DNA of 48,026 nt from an uncultured Pelosinus sp. (GCA_900550105.1 URQW01000016.1:1-48026), one strand, 5' to 3'; positions 25,865-34,667 are shown, counted from the stretch's first letter. Translations and numbers: made by a program. The notes: a model not told the origin generated them from the sequence alone.

Positions 25865-26170
25865 TCAAAGAGGGGACTTTTTACTTTTTACAGCCTCCAA
25901 TGCTATTTTTACAGCTGATAGTTCACCTAAAACGGCAATCAAGGTAATATGCTGCGGACAAGATCCTGCAATCTCTGAAACAATCACATTAGCAGCTTTT
26001 TCGGCAATATCAGCAGCTGCAATAATTGGTGCAACAGGGCCTTGAATAAGGCCAACTGCCTCTGCCGGTTTGTCGGCCAGTAAATTAGCAGCTATCTTAT
26101 CGCAGGCTTTTCGCTGTAAAATAGCGAGAGCACTCTTTGAAGGACGACTGATTAGCTCATAGGTTAACAG
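25865..26170 (-). CDS. GrpU-like BMC-domain shell protein with non-canonical start
   Basis: Open frame of 101 codons from a CTG at 26170, 9 bases after GGGAG and 22 bases after the activase stop. An in-frame TGA lies just upstream, and no ATG, GTG or TTG occurs in frame before deep inside the domain. The product has an N-terminal extension (ELISRPSKSALAILQRK) and a BMC domain (AEAVGLIQGPVAPIIAAADI, then AEKAAN) with GSCPQHITLIAVLGELSAVK. The extension and GSCPQ motif recall GrpU, the Fe-S-binding shell protein of glycyl-radical microcompartments; Cys71 could be the cluster ligand (inference). The length is normal, so it looks functional despite the start. A frameshifted GTG start is the alternative. 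Confidence 0.7.
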   Translation of the reverse strand: MLTYELISRPSKSALAILQRKACDKIAANLLADKPAEAVGLIQGPVAPIIAAADIAEKAANVIVSEIAGSCPQHITLIAVLGELSAVKIALEAVKSKKSPL

Positions 26171-26192
26171 AAGCGTTCACTCCCTGTGGGTT

Positions 26193-26981
26193 TCATCCGC
26201 CAATTTGACAATTCAATCCCGAATATTTGGCAACCTCCAACAGTTCCTCCATCATGACTGGTTGCAGGGGCTCTATACCAGAAAAGGCATAGTTTTTACC
26301 TAGACCATTATATTTGCTTTCCCCTAAGCGATGATACGGAAGCAGATGTAACTGCTTAACCCCTGGAATCGTGGCAGCATACAAAGCGATTCTTGAAATT
26401 TCATCTTTTGTACTGTTAAAGCCCGGCACAACGGGAACACGAATCACGATACTCGTTCCAGAAAGACCAATCTTACGAAGATTTTCCAGTATCATATCGT
26501 TAGGCCGCCCGGTATATTGGAGATGTTTTAAGCCATCAACATGCTTCAAATCACACATAGCCAAGTCAATCCATGGCAGCAACTCGCGAATCACCTCAAA
26601 TGAGGCAAATGCAGTTGTTTCTATGGCCGTGTGGATACTTTCGGCTTTACAGGCCTGCAAAAATTGCTTAGCAAACTGTGGCTGAAACAAAACTTCGCCA
26701 CCAGAAAGTGTCACACCACCGCCGGAACGGCGATAATAAATCATATCCTTGCGAATCACTTGCATGAGCTCTTCCACCGTATATTCTCGGCCAATTACTT
26801 TCTCCACACCCTGAACCATCATAGTCTGAGGCTCTCGTTGAATATTTTCGGGGTTACAACACCATTGGCAGGAAAGAGGACATCCTTTGAAAAATACCAG
26901 TGTTCTGATTCCTGGACCATCATGGACAGAAAATCTCTGAATATCAGAAATAATTCCTTTTCCACTATATATTGTCTCCAT
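26193..26981 (-). CDS. Glycyl radical enzyme activase (radical SAM), short form
   Basis: 262 residues. The radical-SAM Cx3Cx2C cluster motif is in FFKGCPLSCQWCCNPEN. HDGPGIRTLVF is the glycyl-radical-activase signature, and GGGVTLSGGEVLFQPQF binds SAM. It generates the glycyl radical on the dehydratase encoded 43 bases upstream. Unlike many activases of this group (about 300 residues), no cysteine-rich ferredoxin insert follows the first motif; residues 50-75 contain no cysteine. It is therefore PFL-activase-like in size. The electron donor must bind the single cluster. Confidence 0.92.
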   Translation of the reverse strand: METIYSGKGIISDIQRFSVHDGPGIRTLVFFKGCPLSCQWCCNPENIQREPQTMMVQGVEKVIGREYTVEELMQVIRKDMIYYRRSGGGVTLSGGEVLFQPQFAKQFLQACKAESIHTAIETTAFASFEVIRELLPWIDLAMCDLKHVDGLKHLQYTGRPNDMILENLRKIGLSGTSIVIRVPVVPGFNSTKDEISRIALYAATIPGVKQLHLLPYHRLGESKYNGLGKNYAFSGIEPLQPVMMEELLEVAKYSGLNCQIGG

Positions 26982-27024
26982 AAAAGCCTCCGCTCAATTG
27001 CCTTTAACAGAAAAATTACAGCTA

Positions 27025-29559
27025 TTAAAACATCTGCTCGGTACGACTGATAATATCATCTTGCAGACTTTTATCAAGTGACACAAAGTGTGCGCTATAG
27101 CCAGCAACGCGTACTACGAGATTCTTATACTGATCCGGGTTCTTTTGGGCATCAAGCAAAGTTTCCCGACCAACAACATTGTATTGAACATGCATTCCTT
27201 TTTGGTCAAAATAGCCTCGAACAAGAGCGGCGAGTTTTTCTAAACCTTCCCGTCCACTAAGAGCTGATGGATGAAATTTTTGGTTAAACAACGTACCATT
27301 TGAGGCAATAGCGTGATCAAGAGCCGCAACCGAGTTTGCCGCAGCAGTCGGACCATTCGTATCACGGCCAGACACAGGGGAAACACCATCGGCTAGAGCT
27401 TCCCCTTTTTTTCTGCCATCAGGCGTAGCGCCTGTCTGTGATCCCATCGGAACATTAGCCGATACAGGATACAACCCCGGTTGGAAAAGACCGCCACGAG
27501 GATTTTTATATTTTTCGACTTCACGGCAATATACGCTGGCGGCATACCGCGCCATTTCATCGGCTTCTGCTATATCATTACCGAATTTAGGAACCGATTC
27601 AATAGCCTGTAATAAACTGTCATAACCGCCAGCAGCAGTACTAGTTGCTATTACGCCATTTTTCATTAAAGCCTGCAGCTTATTAAGTTGTTCGACTGTA
27701 ATTGTTTTGCCTTCCGTCAACATCCGCCGTACCACTTCTTCAATAACCTCATTGGGAATTGCAGTAGTAACACTTCCGCCAAAATTATGTTCAACTGCTT
27801 CTTTGATTTGAGCCAAAGTAAAGGTTTTACGATCAAATACCAATTCTTCAATTGTTTTGAGTGAATCACCCACATTGGCTACACCAACACCTTGCGGGCC
27901 AGTAAAGTTATAATGAGCTCCTCCCTCCTGAATGGATTTACCGCGTTGAATGCAGTCATCGACCATAGATGAAACAAAAGGTAATGGTGCTCTTTCCGCA
28001 TGAGCAATATCAACAGAGTTATCGGCATTTATCAAAAGACTAACGCAATAGGCCATTTGCTTGCTATAAGCAGTTTTCAATTCTTCAAAAGAAGCAAAGG
28101 ACGTAAACTCACCCGTTTTCGGTCCAACTTGAACACCGTCAAGCATACCATTATAAATAACCAATTCCAAAACTTTGGCAATGTTGAAAAATGCTGCATC
28201 ATGCCAGCCTTCTGTCTTACCGCCTTTTTGCGGTTCAACACAACCGATAATCCCATAATCACGAGCATCTTCCAGCGTTAAGCCACGATTTACTAATGCA
28301 GGAATAATTACTTCATCATTATAGTAAGCAGGCATACCTAAGCCAAGACGCGATACTTCTGCTGCTTTAATTAAAAATTCATTAGGTGATTTATTCCATA
28401 CGCGAATCGAAATAGAAGGCTGTGGCAATTTCGTATGAGCGCTAGCTTCGAGGCAAGCAATCGTAAGTTCATTCGTAACATCGATTCCTTCGGAATTTTG
28501 TCCGCCTACAATTAAATTCTGGAACATGGGGTACCCGCCGAAAGCCTTGGTCGAATCGGCATCTCTGACTTTATTTACATCATTAAATTTAACCCACAGG
28601 CAATCAAGTATTTCCTGGGCGCTTTCGCGTGTCAAACGTCCACTTAAAATATCGGTTTGATAATAAGGATACATATATTGGTCAAAACGCATCGGCGAAA
28701 TTGAATGGCCATTGGATTCAATTTGAATAATAGCCTGCACAAACCAAAACGCTTGTACAGCTTCATAAAAATTACTAGCGGGATTAGCTGGGACTTTGCG
28801 ACAATTCGCTGCAATGGCGCGTAATTCCAATTCTCGTTTACTATTTTTCGGTTCATTGGCAGCAAGTTGTTCCGCCAATTGAGCAAAACGATTAGCAAAA
28901 CGAATCGTTGCCTTTGATGTAATCATTACGCTTTCTAAAAACTGTCTTTTCTTAATAAAATCAGGGCAAGTCTGATCCGCACTGGCTAGAGCCGCTTCGG
29001 CTTCCTGCAGAATTCCATTAAAGCCTTTTTCCAATACTTTTTTGTAATCAACACTAATATGACCTACGCCATTAAAATAGTAGTTACCAACAGTAAAAAC
29101 GCCGCGCCCCATAGCTTCCTTTGTTTCCGGATACATATATTCAGTAGCTAATTCGTTAACCGTTTTCCCATCCCAATAAGGAAGCACTTGTGAGAGCTTT
29201 TGTTTCACCTCATCACTAATTGTAAAAACATCGCCAGTCCGTTTCGCCAAAGTTTCAAACTCGCCCATGATCCACTTATAGGAAAACTCTGGAAAGATCT
29301 GCGTGGAACGTGGCGCCGTCGTCAAATTGCCTACGACGAGTTCATCATTACGGATCACAATTGTCATGTTATCTAAAATATGTTCTACGGCTTTAGCGCG
29401 ACGTAATACAATCGGTAAAGCCTTAGTTTTTTCATAAGACTCGGTAATAAGACTGGCCCGCTCTGCCTCTACGGCCGGCGGATTGGCATACAATGCGTCA
29501 ATAAGCTTTTGAATCCTGGGGCTTGTTGGTACCGTAGAAATATCGAATACTTTACTCAT
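27025..29559 (-). CDS. Glycyl radical glycerol/1,2-propanediol dehydratase
   Basis: 844 residues. The thiyl Cys440 and base Glu442 are in YGIIGCVEPQKGGKTEGW, His167 in YYFNGVGHISVDYKKVL, Asp454 in GWHDAAFFN, and glycyl-radical Gly820 in RVAGYSAHF. From memory the sequence follows Clostridium butyricum B12-independent glycerol dehydratase closely (ESNGHSISPMRFDQYMYPYY, AERAPLPF), plus an insert around 595-640 that brings it to the length of the propanediol enzymes. This separates it from choline lyase. It eliminates water from a vicinal diol to give an aldehyde. With a complete aldehyde-processing compartment, 1,2-propanediol is the likelier substrate (inference). Start behind GGAGG. Confidence 0.92.
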   Translation of the reverse strand: MSKVFDISTVPTSPRIQKLIDALYANPPAVEAERASLITESYEKTKALPIVLRRAKAVEHILDNMTIVIRNDELVVGNLTTAPRSTQIFPEFSYKWIMGEFETLAKRTGDVFTISDEVKQKLSQVLPYWDGKTVNELATEYMYPETKEAMGRGVFTVGNYYFNGVGHISVDYKKVLEKGFNGILQEAEAALASADQTCPDFIKKRQFLESVMITSKATIRFANRFAQLAEQLAANEPKNSKRELELRAIAANCRKVPANPASNFYEAVQAFWFVQAIIQIESNGHSISPMRFDQYMYPYYQTDILSGRLTRESAQEILDCLWVKFNDVNKVRDADSTKAFGGYPMFQNLIVGGQNSEGIDVTNELTIACLEASAHTKLPQPSISIRVWNKSPNEFLIKAAEVSRLGLGMPAYYNDEVIIPALVNRGLTLEDARDYGIIGCVEPQKGGKTEGWHDAAFFNIAKVLELVIYNGMLDGVQVGPKTGEFTSFASFEELKTAYSKQMAYCVSLLINADNSVDIAHAERAPLPFVSSMVDDCIQRGKSIQEGGAHYNFTGPQGVGVANVGDSLKTIEELVFDRKTFTLAQIKEAVEHNFGGSVTTAIPNEVIEEVVRRMLTEGKTITVEQLNKLQALMKNGVIATSTAAGGYDSLLQAIESVPKFGNDIAEADEMARYAASVYCREVEKYKNPRGGLFQPGLYPVSANVPMGSQTGATPDGRKKGEALADGVSPVSGRDTNGPTAAANSVAALDHAIASNGTLFNQKFHPSALSGREGLEKLAALVRGYFDQKGMHVQYNVVGRETLLDAQKNPDQYKNLVVRVAGYSAHFVSLDKSLQDDIISRTEQMF

Positions 29560-29579
29560 GCTAAAAACCTCCTATTATT

Positions 29580-30701
29580 TTAGTGGTTGCCATATACACG
29601 ATAAAACAACTGTTCCAAATCACCGATTGTCGGCTGAACTGGATTCGTTTCTGTACATTTATCAGCAAGTGCAGTTTGACACAACACTGCCATTTTTTCC
29701 TTAAATGCACCATGATCTACTTTCAGCTCGCTTAACGTACCTGGAATACCCGTGTTTTTAAGAAGGGTACGAACTGCTAACAGTAAAAGCTGTACGCCTT
29801 CCTCTACAGTGGCCGGAGAAAATCCAATCAGGCGGGCCAAACGGCTGTATCGCTTAGCCGTTTCCGGATCTGAGGAATTATACTCGAGAATCAAAGGCAA
29901 TAACATTGCATTAGCTCGTCCATGGGGAATATGGAAAGCTCCGCCCAAGGTATGCGCCATAGAATGGTTAATTCCTAAAGAAGCATTAGTAAAGGCAATA
30001 CCAGCTATACAGGAGGCATCATGCATACTCATCCTTGCTTCTTTATCTTTTCCGTCCTTTACCGCACGAGGCAGATAGGAGAAAACCAAAGAAACCGCTT
30101 TTTCAGCTAGGGCATCGGAATAATTTGACGCCCTTGTCGATACATAGGCTTCAATGGCATGAGTCAAAACATCAACACCGGTATCAGCGGTAACTGTCGA
30201 CGGAACCGATTCGGTAAAAGCAGCGTCAATAATAGCAATATCGGGTAATAGCGTGTCATCTACAATGGGAATCTTTTTCCCATCCATAGTAATAACCGAA
30301 AAATTTGTCACTTCCGAACCAGTCCCACTTGTTGTCGGAATCGCAATAAAGGTCATTTTTTTCTGTTCATGCTTCATCGATCCTGTGCAATATAAAATAC
30401 TTTTAGCAGCATCAATCGTTGATCCGCCCCCAAAGGCAATAACCAAATCAGGCATCCAGGACAAAAAAGCTTTTACGCCTGCTGAAACCAAGGCGGTATC
30501 GGGATCAGGATAAATATCAGAAAAAATATGATAGGATTCTTGGTCTCGCAATTGCCCGAGAAGCTGCTGTAGCATAGCACTTGATTTCATGAAAGGATCT
30601 GTAATAATCAGAGCCCGCTCGTAGGAAATCGTGCTAATCACATTCGCAGCATTGATCCCATAATGAATAGCTGGTTTTAACTGAAAAGTACTCTGCTTCA
30701 T
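29580..30701 (-). CDS. Iron-type alcohol dehydrogenase (PduQ-like)
   Basis: 373 residues, group III Fe-dependent alcohol dehydrogenase. NAD-binding IAFGGGSTIDAAKSILY; metal ligands in DVLTHAIEAYVS and GINHSMAHTLGGAFHIPHGR. It should reduce the aldehyde to alcohol and regenerate NAD+ for the CoA-acylating aldehyde dehydrogenase. It lies between the vertex protein and the dehydratase with gaps of 12 and 20 bases. I see no obvious targeting extension at either end. Confidence 0.9.
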   Translation of the reverse strand: MKQSTFQLKPAIHYGINAANVISTISYERALIITDPFMKSSAMLQQLLGQLRDQESYHIFSDIYPDPDTALVSAGVKAFLSWMPDLVIAFGGGSTIDAAKSILYCTGSMKHEQKKMTFIAIPTTSGTGSEVTNFSVITMDGKKIPIVDDTLLPDIAIIDAAFTESVPSTVTADTGVDVLTHAIEAYVSTRASNYSDALAEKAVSLVFSYLPRAVKDGKDKEARMSMHDASCIAGIAFTNASLGINHSMAHTLGGAFHIPHGRANAMLLPLILEYNSSDPETAKRYSRLARLIGFSPATVEEGVQLLLLAVRTLLKNTGIPGTLSELKVDHGAFKEKMAVLCQTALADKCTETNPVQPTIGDLEQLFYRVYGNH

Positions 30702-30713
30702 AAAATTCGCACC

Positions 30714-30977
30714 TCATTCAAACTCAATGCGGTCAACAATGCCAACAATAGACATGTCGCCTACCATACGGCAATCATTATCAACACTTCCGCCCCAGTC
30801 CACCAGAACACAATCCCCTACACCAGCGCCTACACTATCTACCGCAACGTATAATGGTTCATTGTCAACAGTATTCTGGTCTGTATCTATGGCTCTAATA
30901 ACCAATAATTTGCCGCCTACTAATTTATCAATCTTTTGTGTCGCAACAACCTTCGCAATCACTTTAGCTAAATGCAC
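30714..30977 (-). CDS. eutN: EutN/CcmL-family pentameric vertex protein (BMC-P)
   Basis: 87 residues, the full family length. Starts MHLAKVIAKVVATQK, with the core GGKLLVIRAID, AVDSVGAGVGDCVLV and SIVGIVDRIEF. BMC-P pentamers close the twelve corners of the shell. It lies 14 bases after the aldehyde dehydrogenase gene. Confidence 0.93.
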   Translation of the reverse strand: MHLAKVIAKVVATQKIDKLVGGKLLVIRAIDTDQNTVDNEPLYVAVDSVGAGVGDCVLVDWGGSVDNDCRMVGDMSIVGIVDRIEFE

Positions 30978-30991
30978 ACCTTACACATCCT

Positions 30992-32446
30992 TTATCGCGT
31001 GCCATTTAAAATATTTCTTACAATTGCTTCAATATCAAAAGGATCCGCTATCGGTTCTTGTGGCGCTGGTACATCTGTTGTCAGATCAGCCAGTTCGCAA
31101 CTTCCATAAGCCACTCGGCGAATATTGATGAGATTCATCGGATTGACATTATCAGAGGTTGAACTTCCGCCTACAGCGCCACATCCTAAGGTTAAGGCTG
31201 GCGACAACTGCGTCGTTGCACCGATACCGCCCAAGGCGGCAGAAGTATTCACAAGCAAACGAGATACATTTTTCTTAAGAGCAAACTCACGAATAATTGC
31301 TTCGTTTTGTGAATGAATTGTCATCGTATGCCCTTTGCCTTCATTATTCAAAATTTCAAGACAACGCAAGCAAGCTTGTTCCCAATCAGCCTCTGTATAA
31401 AAAGCCAGTACAGTTGTCAATTTTTCACGGCTATAAGGGTTATTATGGGAAACCGTATTTTGATAAGAAACTAAAACTTTCGCATCAGCAGGAACTGAAA
31501 TACCCGCAAGAATTGCTAACTCCTGTGCATTTTTCCCAACGATCACCGGATTCATCGTCTTATTCGGTCGCAATAATAGCCTTCCTAATTTTTCTGAATC
31601 AGCTTCATTCAGAAAATAGAATCCTTGGCGCTGCATTTCAGCCACAACAGTTTCTTTCATACACTCTTCAACTACGACAGACTGCTCAGACGCACAAATA
31701 ACGCCATTATCAAACGTCTTACTTTCCAGAATCTGTCTAACAGCTTTTGGTACATCAGCAGAACGTTCGATAAATGCCGGGCCATTACCAGGTCCAACGC
31801 CAATCGCTGGTGTTCCTGAGCTATAGGCTGCACGTACCATCGCTTCGCCGCCTGTAGCTAAGATAAGATCCACGTCCTTGTGGGTCATTAATTCGTGCGT
31901 CCCTTCCATCGTAGGAACATCAAGACAATTTATAAGCCCATCAGGCGCACCACTTCGCATCGCCGCCGCCTGTAAAATCCGGACAGTTTCACGAATACAC
32001 GCTACTGCGCTAGGATGAGGCGAAAAAATAATAGAGTTTCCTGCTTTAATAGCGATTAAAGCTTTGAAAATAACAGTAGACGTAGGATTCGTCGATGGAA
32101 TTAATCCCGCAATAACTCCAACAGGAACTCCGACTTCCATAATCTTTCTGGTCGGGTCATCGCAAAGAATACCAACGGTTTTCATGTTTTTGATGGATTC
32201 ATAAACCGTTTTTGCGGCAAAAGTATTCTTAATGACTTTATCCTGCCACTTACCAAAACCAGTTTCTTCTTTTGCCATTTTAGCCAAGGAAACAGCATTC
32301 TCCAAGGCTGTCTGACACATAGCGGCAACGACTGCATCGATCCGCTCCTGGGAAAATTCCCGGAATTGTTCCTGCGCTCGTTTTGCTAGACTTACCTTAT
32401 TTCTCACTTCTTGTATACTCTGAAGATCTTTATCAAACTGATTCAT
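30992..32446 (-). CDS. CoA-acylating aldehyde dehydrogenase (PduP-like) with C-terminal encapsulation peptide
   Basis: 484 residues. Catalytic Cys251 lies in TFDNGVICASEQSVVVEE; GLIPSTNPTSTVIFKAL and GVGPGNGPAFIER are cofactor-site motifs. It oxidises propionaldehyde or a similar aldehyde to acyl-CoA with NAD+. After a linker (APQEPIAD) the chain ends in an amphipathic helix, PFDIEAIVRNILNGTR, typical of encapsulation peptides on this enzyme in glycyl-radical compartments, so it should sit inside the shell. The start follows GAGGTC. It feeds PduL, encoded two genes upstream. Confidence 0.93.
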   Translation of the reverse strand: MNQFDKDLQSIQEVRNKVSLAKRAQEQFREFSQERIDAVVAAMCQTALENAVSLAKMAKEETGFGKWQDKVIKNTFAAKTVYESIKNMKTVGILCDDPTRKIMEVGVPVGVIAGLIPSTNPTSTVIFKALIAIKAGNSIIFSPHPSAVACIRETVRILQAAAMRSGAPDGLINCLDVPTMEGTHELMTHKDVDLILATGGEAMVRAAYSSGTPAIGVGPGNGPAFIERSADVPKAVRQILESKTFDNGVICASEQSVVVEECMKETVVAEMQRQGFYFLNEADSEKLGRLLLRPNKTMNPVIVGKNAQELAILAGISVPADAKVLVSYQNTVSHNNPYSREKLTTVLAFYTEADWEQACLRCLEILNNEGKGHTMTIHSQNEAIIREFALKKNVSRLLVNTSAALGGIGATTQLSPALTLGCGAVGGSSTSDNVNPMNLINIRRVAYGSCELADLTTDVPAPQEPIADPFDIEAIVRNILNGTR

Positions 32447-32479
32447 TGTCCTGACCTCACTATCTGGATTTTACTACTG

Positions 32480-33247
32480 CTACTCATAGCGTAGTGTCAT
32501 ATGCTGCTTAGTAATATACTCCTGAGCCAAAGGTGTAATCACAACTCTGCCGCTGATCGTAATACCTGTACCTTTCGGAAGATGCTGCAATTCCCGACAG
32601 GTAATCACTGTACCATTGCCGAAATATACGTCTCCAGTCTGACAACTTTCTGCTTTTGAAAGTAAAGAATCTCCAAATACACCGGGATATAAAGTCCGTT
32701 TCATTGTATCCGAAAACTCTGCGCTATCAACAAGTATTGCGCCTAATTCAATTAAGTTCTGTTCATACTGCAACAGCATTTTATTATAGCGACTGTTGGC
32801 GGCATATCCCTTGCTTCGTGTATGTTCACTATCGGGATGATAATTTTCCCGCACTCCAACAATGGGAATACAGCGCATAAGCGCCATGGCAATTCCATTT
32901 GTCACAAGACTATCTTGAATACCTAAAGAAGCTTTGATCATTGTATTTCGTGTCAAAACAGGTACTACCACAAGATCCGCATTGGTTAAAAAAGCTCGCA
33001 TCGCCTCGTCATGAAACAAAGTTCGAGCTTGAATTTTCTGCAGAAACTCATCATTGGCGATTCTTTGAAAAGCAGTTGAAAAAGCAATTTTTGCTTCAGT
33101 GGCCAATACTTGATCAACCACCTTCAATAAAGCTTCCCCATCTGCTGCTCCGCCTGTAAATAAAATCAGTGTTTTCTTATTGAGAACAGGCAAAAGGCTT
33201 TGCATAATTTGTCTTACTAATTCGCCATTCATTATTTTGTCATCCAA
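32480..33247 (-). CDS. Microcompartment-associated flavoprotein
   Basis: 255 residues from a TTG at 33247, 9 bases after GGAGGA. The N-terminal half is a Rossmann-like flavoprotein fold (KTLILFTGGAADGEALLKVV, then AFLTNADLVVVPVLTRNTM and IKASLGIQDSLVTNGIAMAL) resembling the flavoprotein family of CoaC-type decarboxylases; the C-terminus is a small beta domain (VITCRELQHLPKGTGITISG). Such proteins occur in many glycyl-radical microcompartment loci; their role is not settled, with redox support suggested. The family assignment is from pattern memory. Confidence 0.65.
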   Translation of the reverse strand: MDDKIMNGELVRQIMQSLLPVLNKKTLILFTGGAADGEALLKVVDQVLATEAKIAFSTAFQRIANDEFLQKIQARTLFHDEAMRAFLTNADLVVVPVLTRNTMIKASLGIQDSLVTNGIAMALMRCIPIVGVRENYHPDSEHTRSKGYAANSRYNKMLLQYEQNLIELGAILVDSAEFSDTMKRTLYPGVFGDSLLSKAESCQTGDVYFGNGTVITCRELQHLPKGTGITISGRVVITPLAQEYITKQHMTLRYE

Positions 33248-33326
33248 GATTTCACATCCTCCGTAACCAAGATCGGCGTTGCTAATACTCTCGGTTCAGA
33301 TAAAACCACAAATCGCTTTCCCCTGT

Positions 33327-33956
33327 TTATAAAATCTGTACCTTCATTCCATTTTTCAGGTCGGCAGCATTCGCTTCATCGGTATCTATATGCATTTCTA
33401 ATACAGCAGTCGGGCTTACTCGTACCACTACATTGTGAAAAGAACATTGTTGTTCTCCGTTGCTAATTACAGAAACACACTGACCATCCGATAAATTAAG
33501 GCGCTCGGCATCACTTGGCGACATATGAATATGACGTTTAGCAATAATCACATTTTCTTTTAAAATAAGCGTTCCCACTGGTCCAATCACACAGATTGAC
33601 GCAGCTCCCTTTAAGGCGCCTGAAATTCGAACAGGCGCTTTTATGCCTAAAGTAAACGCATCAGTGCGACTAATCTCTACTTGGCTTTCAGTCCGTACCG
33701 GTCCGAGAATGCGCACATTAGTCAAGCACCCCTTAGGCCCGGCAATGCACACCGTTTCCTTAGCGGCAAACTGTCCTGTCTGACTTAACGGTTTGAGCAG
33801 TGACAAAGCATAGTTACTGCCAAAGAGAACAGCAAGGTCCTGAGCACTTAAATGAATATGCCGATTCGAAACACCGATAGGAACCGCCTTATCCTGTTCA
33901 ACATTTGTCAGACAGAATAAAATATCTGAAATCATTTGCTCGTTATGAAAGCTCAT
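33327..33956 (-). CDS. pduL: Phosphate propanoyltransferase PduL
   Basis: About 209 residues from the ATG at 33956, after GTGAGG. Two PduL repeats: VPIGVSNRHIHLSAQDLAVL with two zinc-binding His, and IAKRHIHMSPSDAERLNLSD in the second half, plus SRTDAFTLGIKAPVRISG. It converts acyl-CoA and phosphate to acyl phosphate, recycling CoA inside the shell. The first 20 residues (MSFHNEQMISDILFCLTNVE) could form the N-terminal encapsulation helix known for compartment PduLs (inference). An acid kinase to collect ATP is not present in the window. Confidence 0.93.
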   Translation of the reverse strand: MSFHNEQMISDILFCLTNVEQDKAVPIGVSNRHIHLSAQDLAVLFGSNYALSLLKPLSQTGQFAAKETVCIAGPKGCLTNVRILGPVRTESQVEISRTDAFTLGIKAPVRISGALKGAASICVIGPVGTLILKENVIIAKRHIHMSPSDAERLNLSDGQCVSVISNGEQQCSFHNVVVRVSPTAVLEMHIDTDEANAADLKNGMKVQIL

Positions 33957-33992
33957 GACGAACCTCACTTTCTGTTCCTATGGATGCAAAAA

Positions 33993-34637
33993 TCAAGCGC
34001 CTGTCGCTTTTGTATTTTTTCTTCTGCTAGAATTTTTTTTTGATACTTCTGGTTCCGTCACTGAAATAGGCTGTTCAGCAGTTTCCCGTTCCGCTGTTTC
34101 CGCTCTTTTGGAAAATACCTCTGGAGAGATCTCAGAAACAGTCTCTGTAGCAGTCTCTGGAGCGGTCTCTGGAACAGTCTCTATAGCAATTTCCGAATCA
34201 GTTTCTATAGCTGTTTCTGTAGCTGTTTCCTGAATCATCGCAATTGCCGACTCTCTTCCTGCTTCAATAACGGACTCATTCCCCTGTGTGATTACAGGCT
34301 CCTCCGTAATTTGATTCGAATCGGCCACAGCATCTTCCGATGAAGAATCAGTTCCCTGGACGCCACAGCTCAACATAGGAGCGATGCCCAAAGCAGGTCG
34401 CGGCAAAACAAGAGTTGCAACAATCGTGCCTCCGATTTGAATAACCCGTGCCTTTGCAGCTTCTATGGCCGCTTTGACGGCGCCGACATCACCACAAAAC
34501 TTTACGGTGATGAGGGCGCCAGTCGCATTTTCACTTCCAAGCAATTGAACATTTGCCGCTTTCATACCGGCATCAGCCGCTTCAATTGAAGCGACTCTGC
34601 CTACTACTTCCAGTAAACCAATTGCATTTCCATCCAT
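33993..34637 (-). CDS. BMC-domain shell protein with long Glu/Thr-rich repetitive C-terminal tail
   Basis: 214 residues. Residues 1-85 are a BMC-H-type domain (IGLLEVVGRVASIEAADAGM, then KAANVQLLG and VKFCGDVGAVKAAIEAA). The remaining 130 residues are low-complexity: acidic and Thr-rich, with short ET/EI repeats at 137-172, ending in a basic segment, VSKKNSSRRKNTKATGA. PduK-type shell proteins also carry C-terminal extensions, but this tail resembles none I know and lacks an Fe-S cysteine motif. It may be a disordered anchor to cargo, nucleoid or other compartments (inference). Fourth from the start of the compartment genes, counting back from the sensor kinase. Confidence 0.82.
   Translation of the reverse strand: MDGNAIGLLEVVGRVASIEAADAGMKAANVQLLGSENATGALITVKFCGDVGAVKAAIEAAKARVIQIGGTIVATLVLPRPALGIAPMLSCGVQGTDSSSEDAVADSNQITEEPVITQGNESVIEAGRESAIAMIQETATETAIETDSEIAIETVPETAPETATETVSEISPEVFSKRAETAERETAEQPISVTEPEVSKKNSSRRKNTKATGA
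34119..34229 (-). repeat. Imperfect tandem repeats coding the acidic shell-protein tail
   Basis: A run of degenerate 6- to 18-base units, visible on the plus strand as recurring GTCTCTG/GTTTCTG words, encodes ETATETAIETDSEIAIET and following copies. The in-frame, codon-respecting pattern points to expansion by replication slippage within a coding sequence. Confidence 0.7.
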
Positions 34638-34667
34638 AATCCATTACCCTCTTCCTGTACAATCGAA

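Noticed and set aside
27025..29559. Choline trimethylamine-lyase (CutC)
   Set aside because: The active-site stretch GNYYFNGVGHISVDY and overall resemblance fit glycerol/propanediol dehydratase; GCVEPQ alone is shared by both.
34119..34229. CRISPR-like repeated sequence
   Set aside because: Units are short, degenerate, in frame with a coding sequence, and have no unique spacers.
33955..34233. 92-codon plus-strand frame of Ser/Val repeats (possible surface protein)
   Set aside because: It is the mirror image of the repetitive coding tail of the BMC protein on the minus strand.
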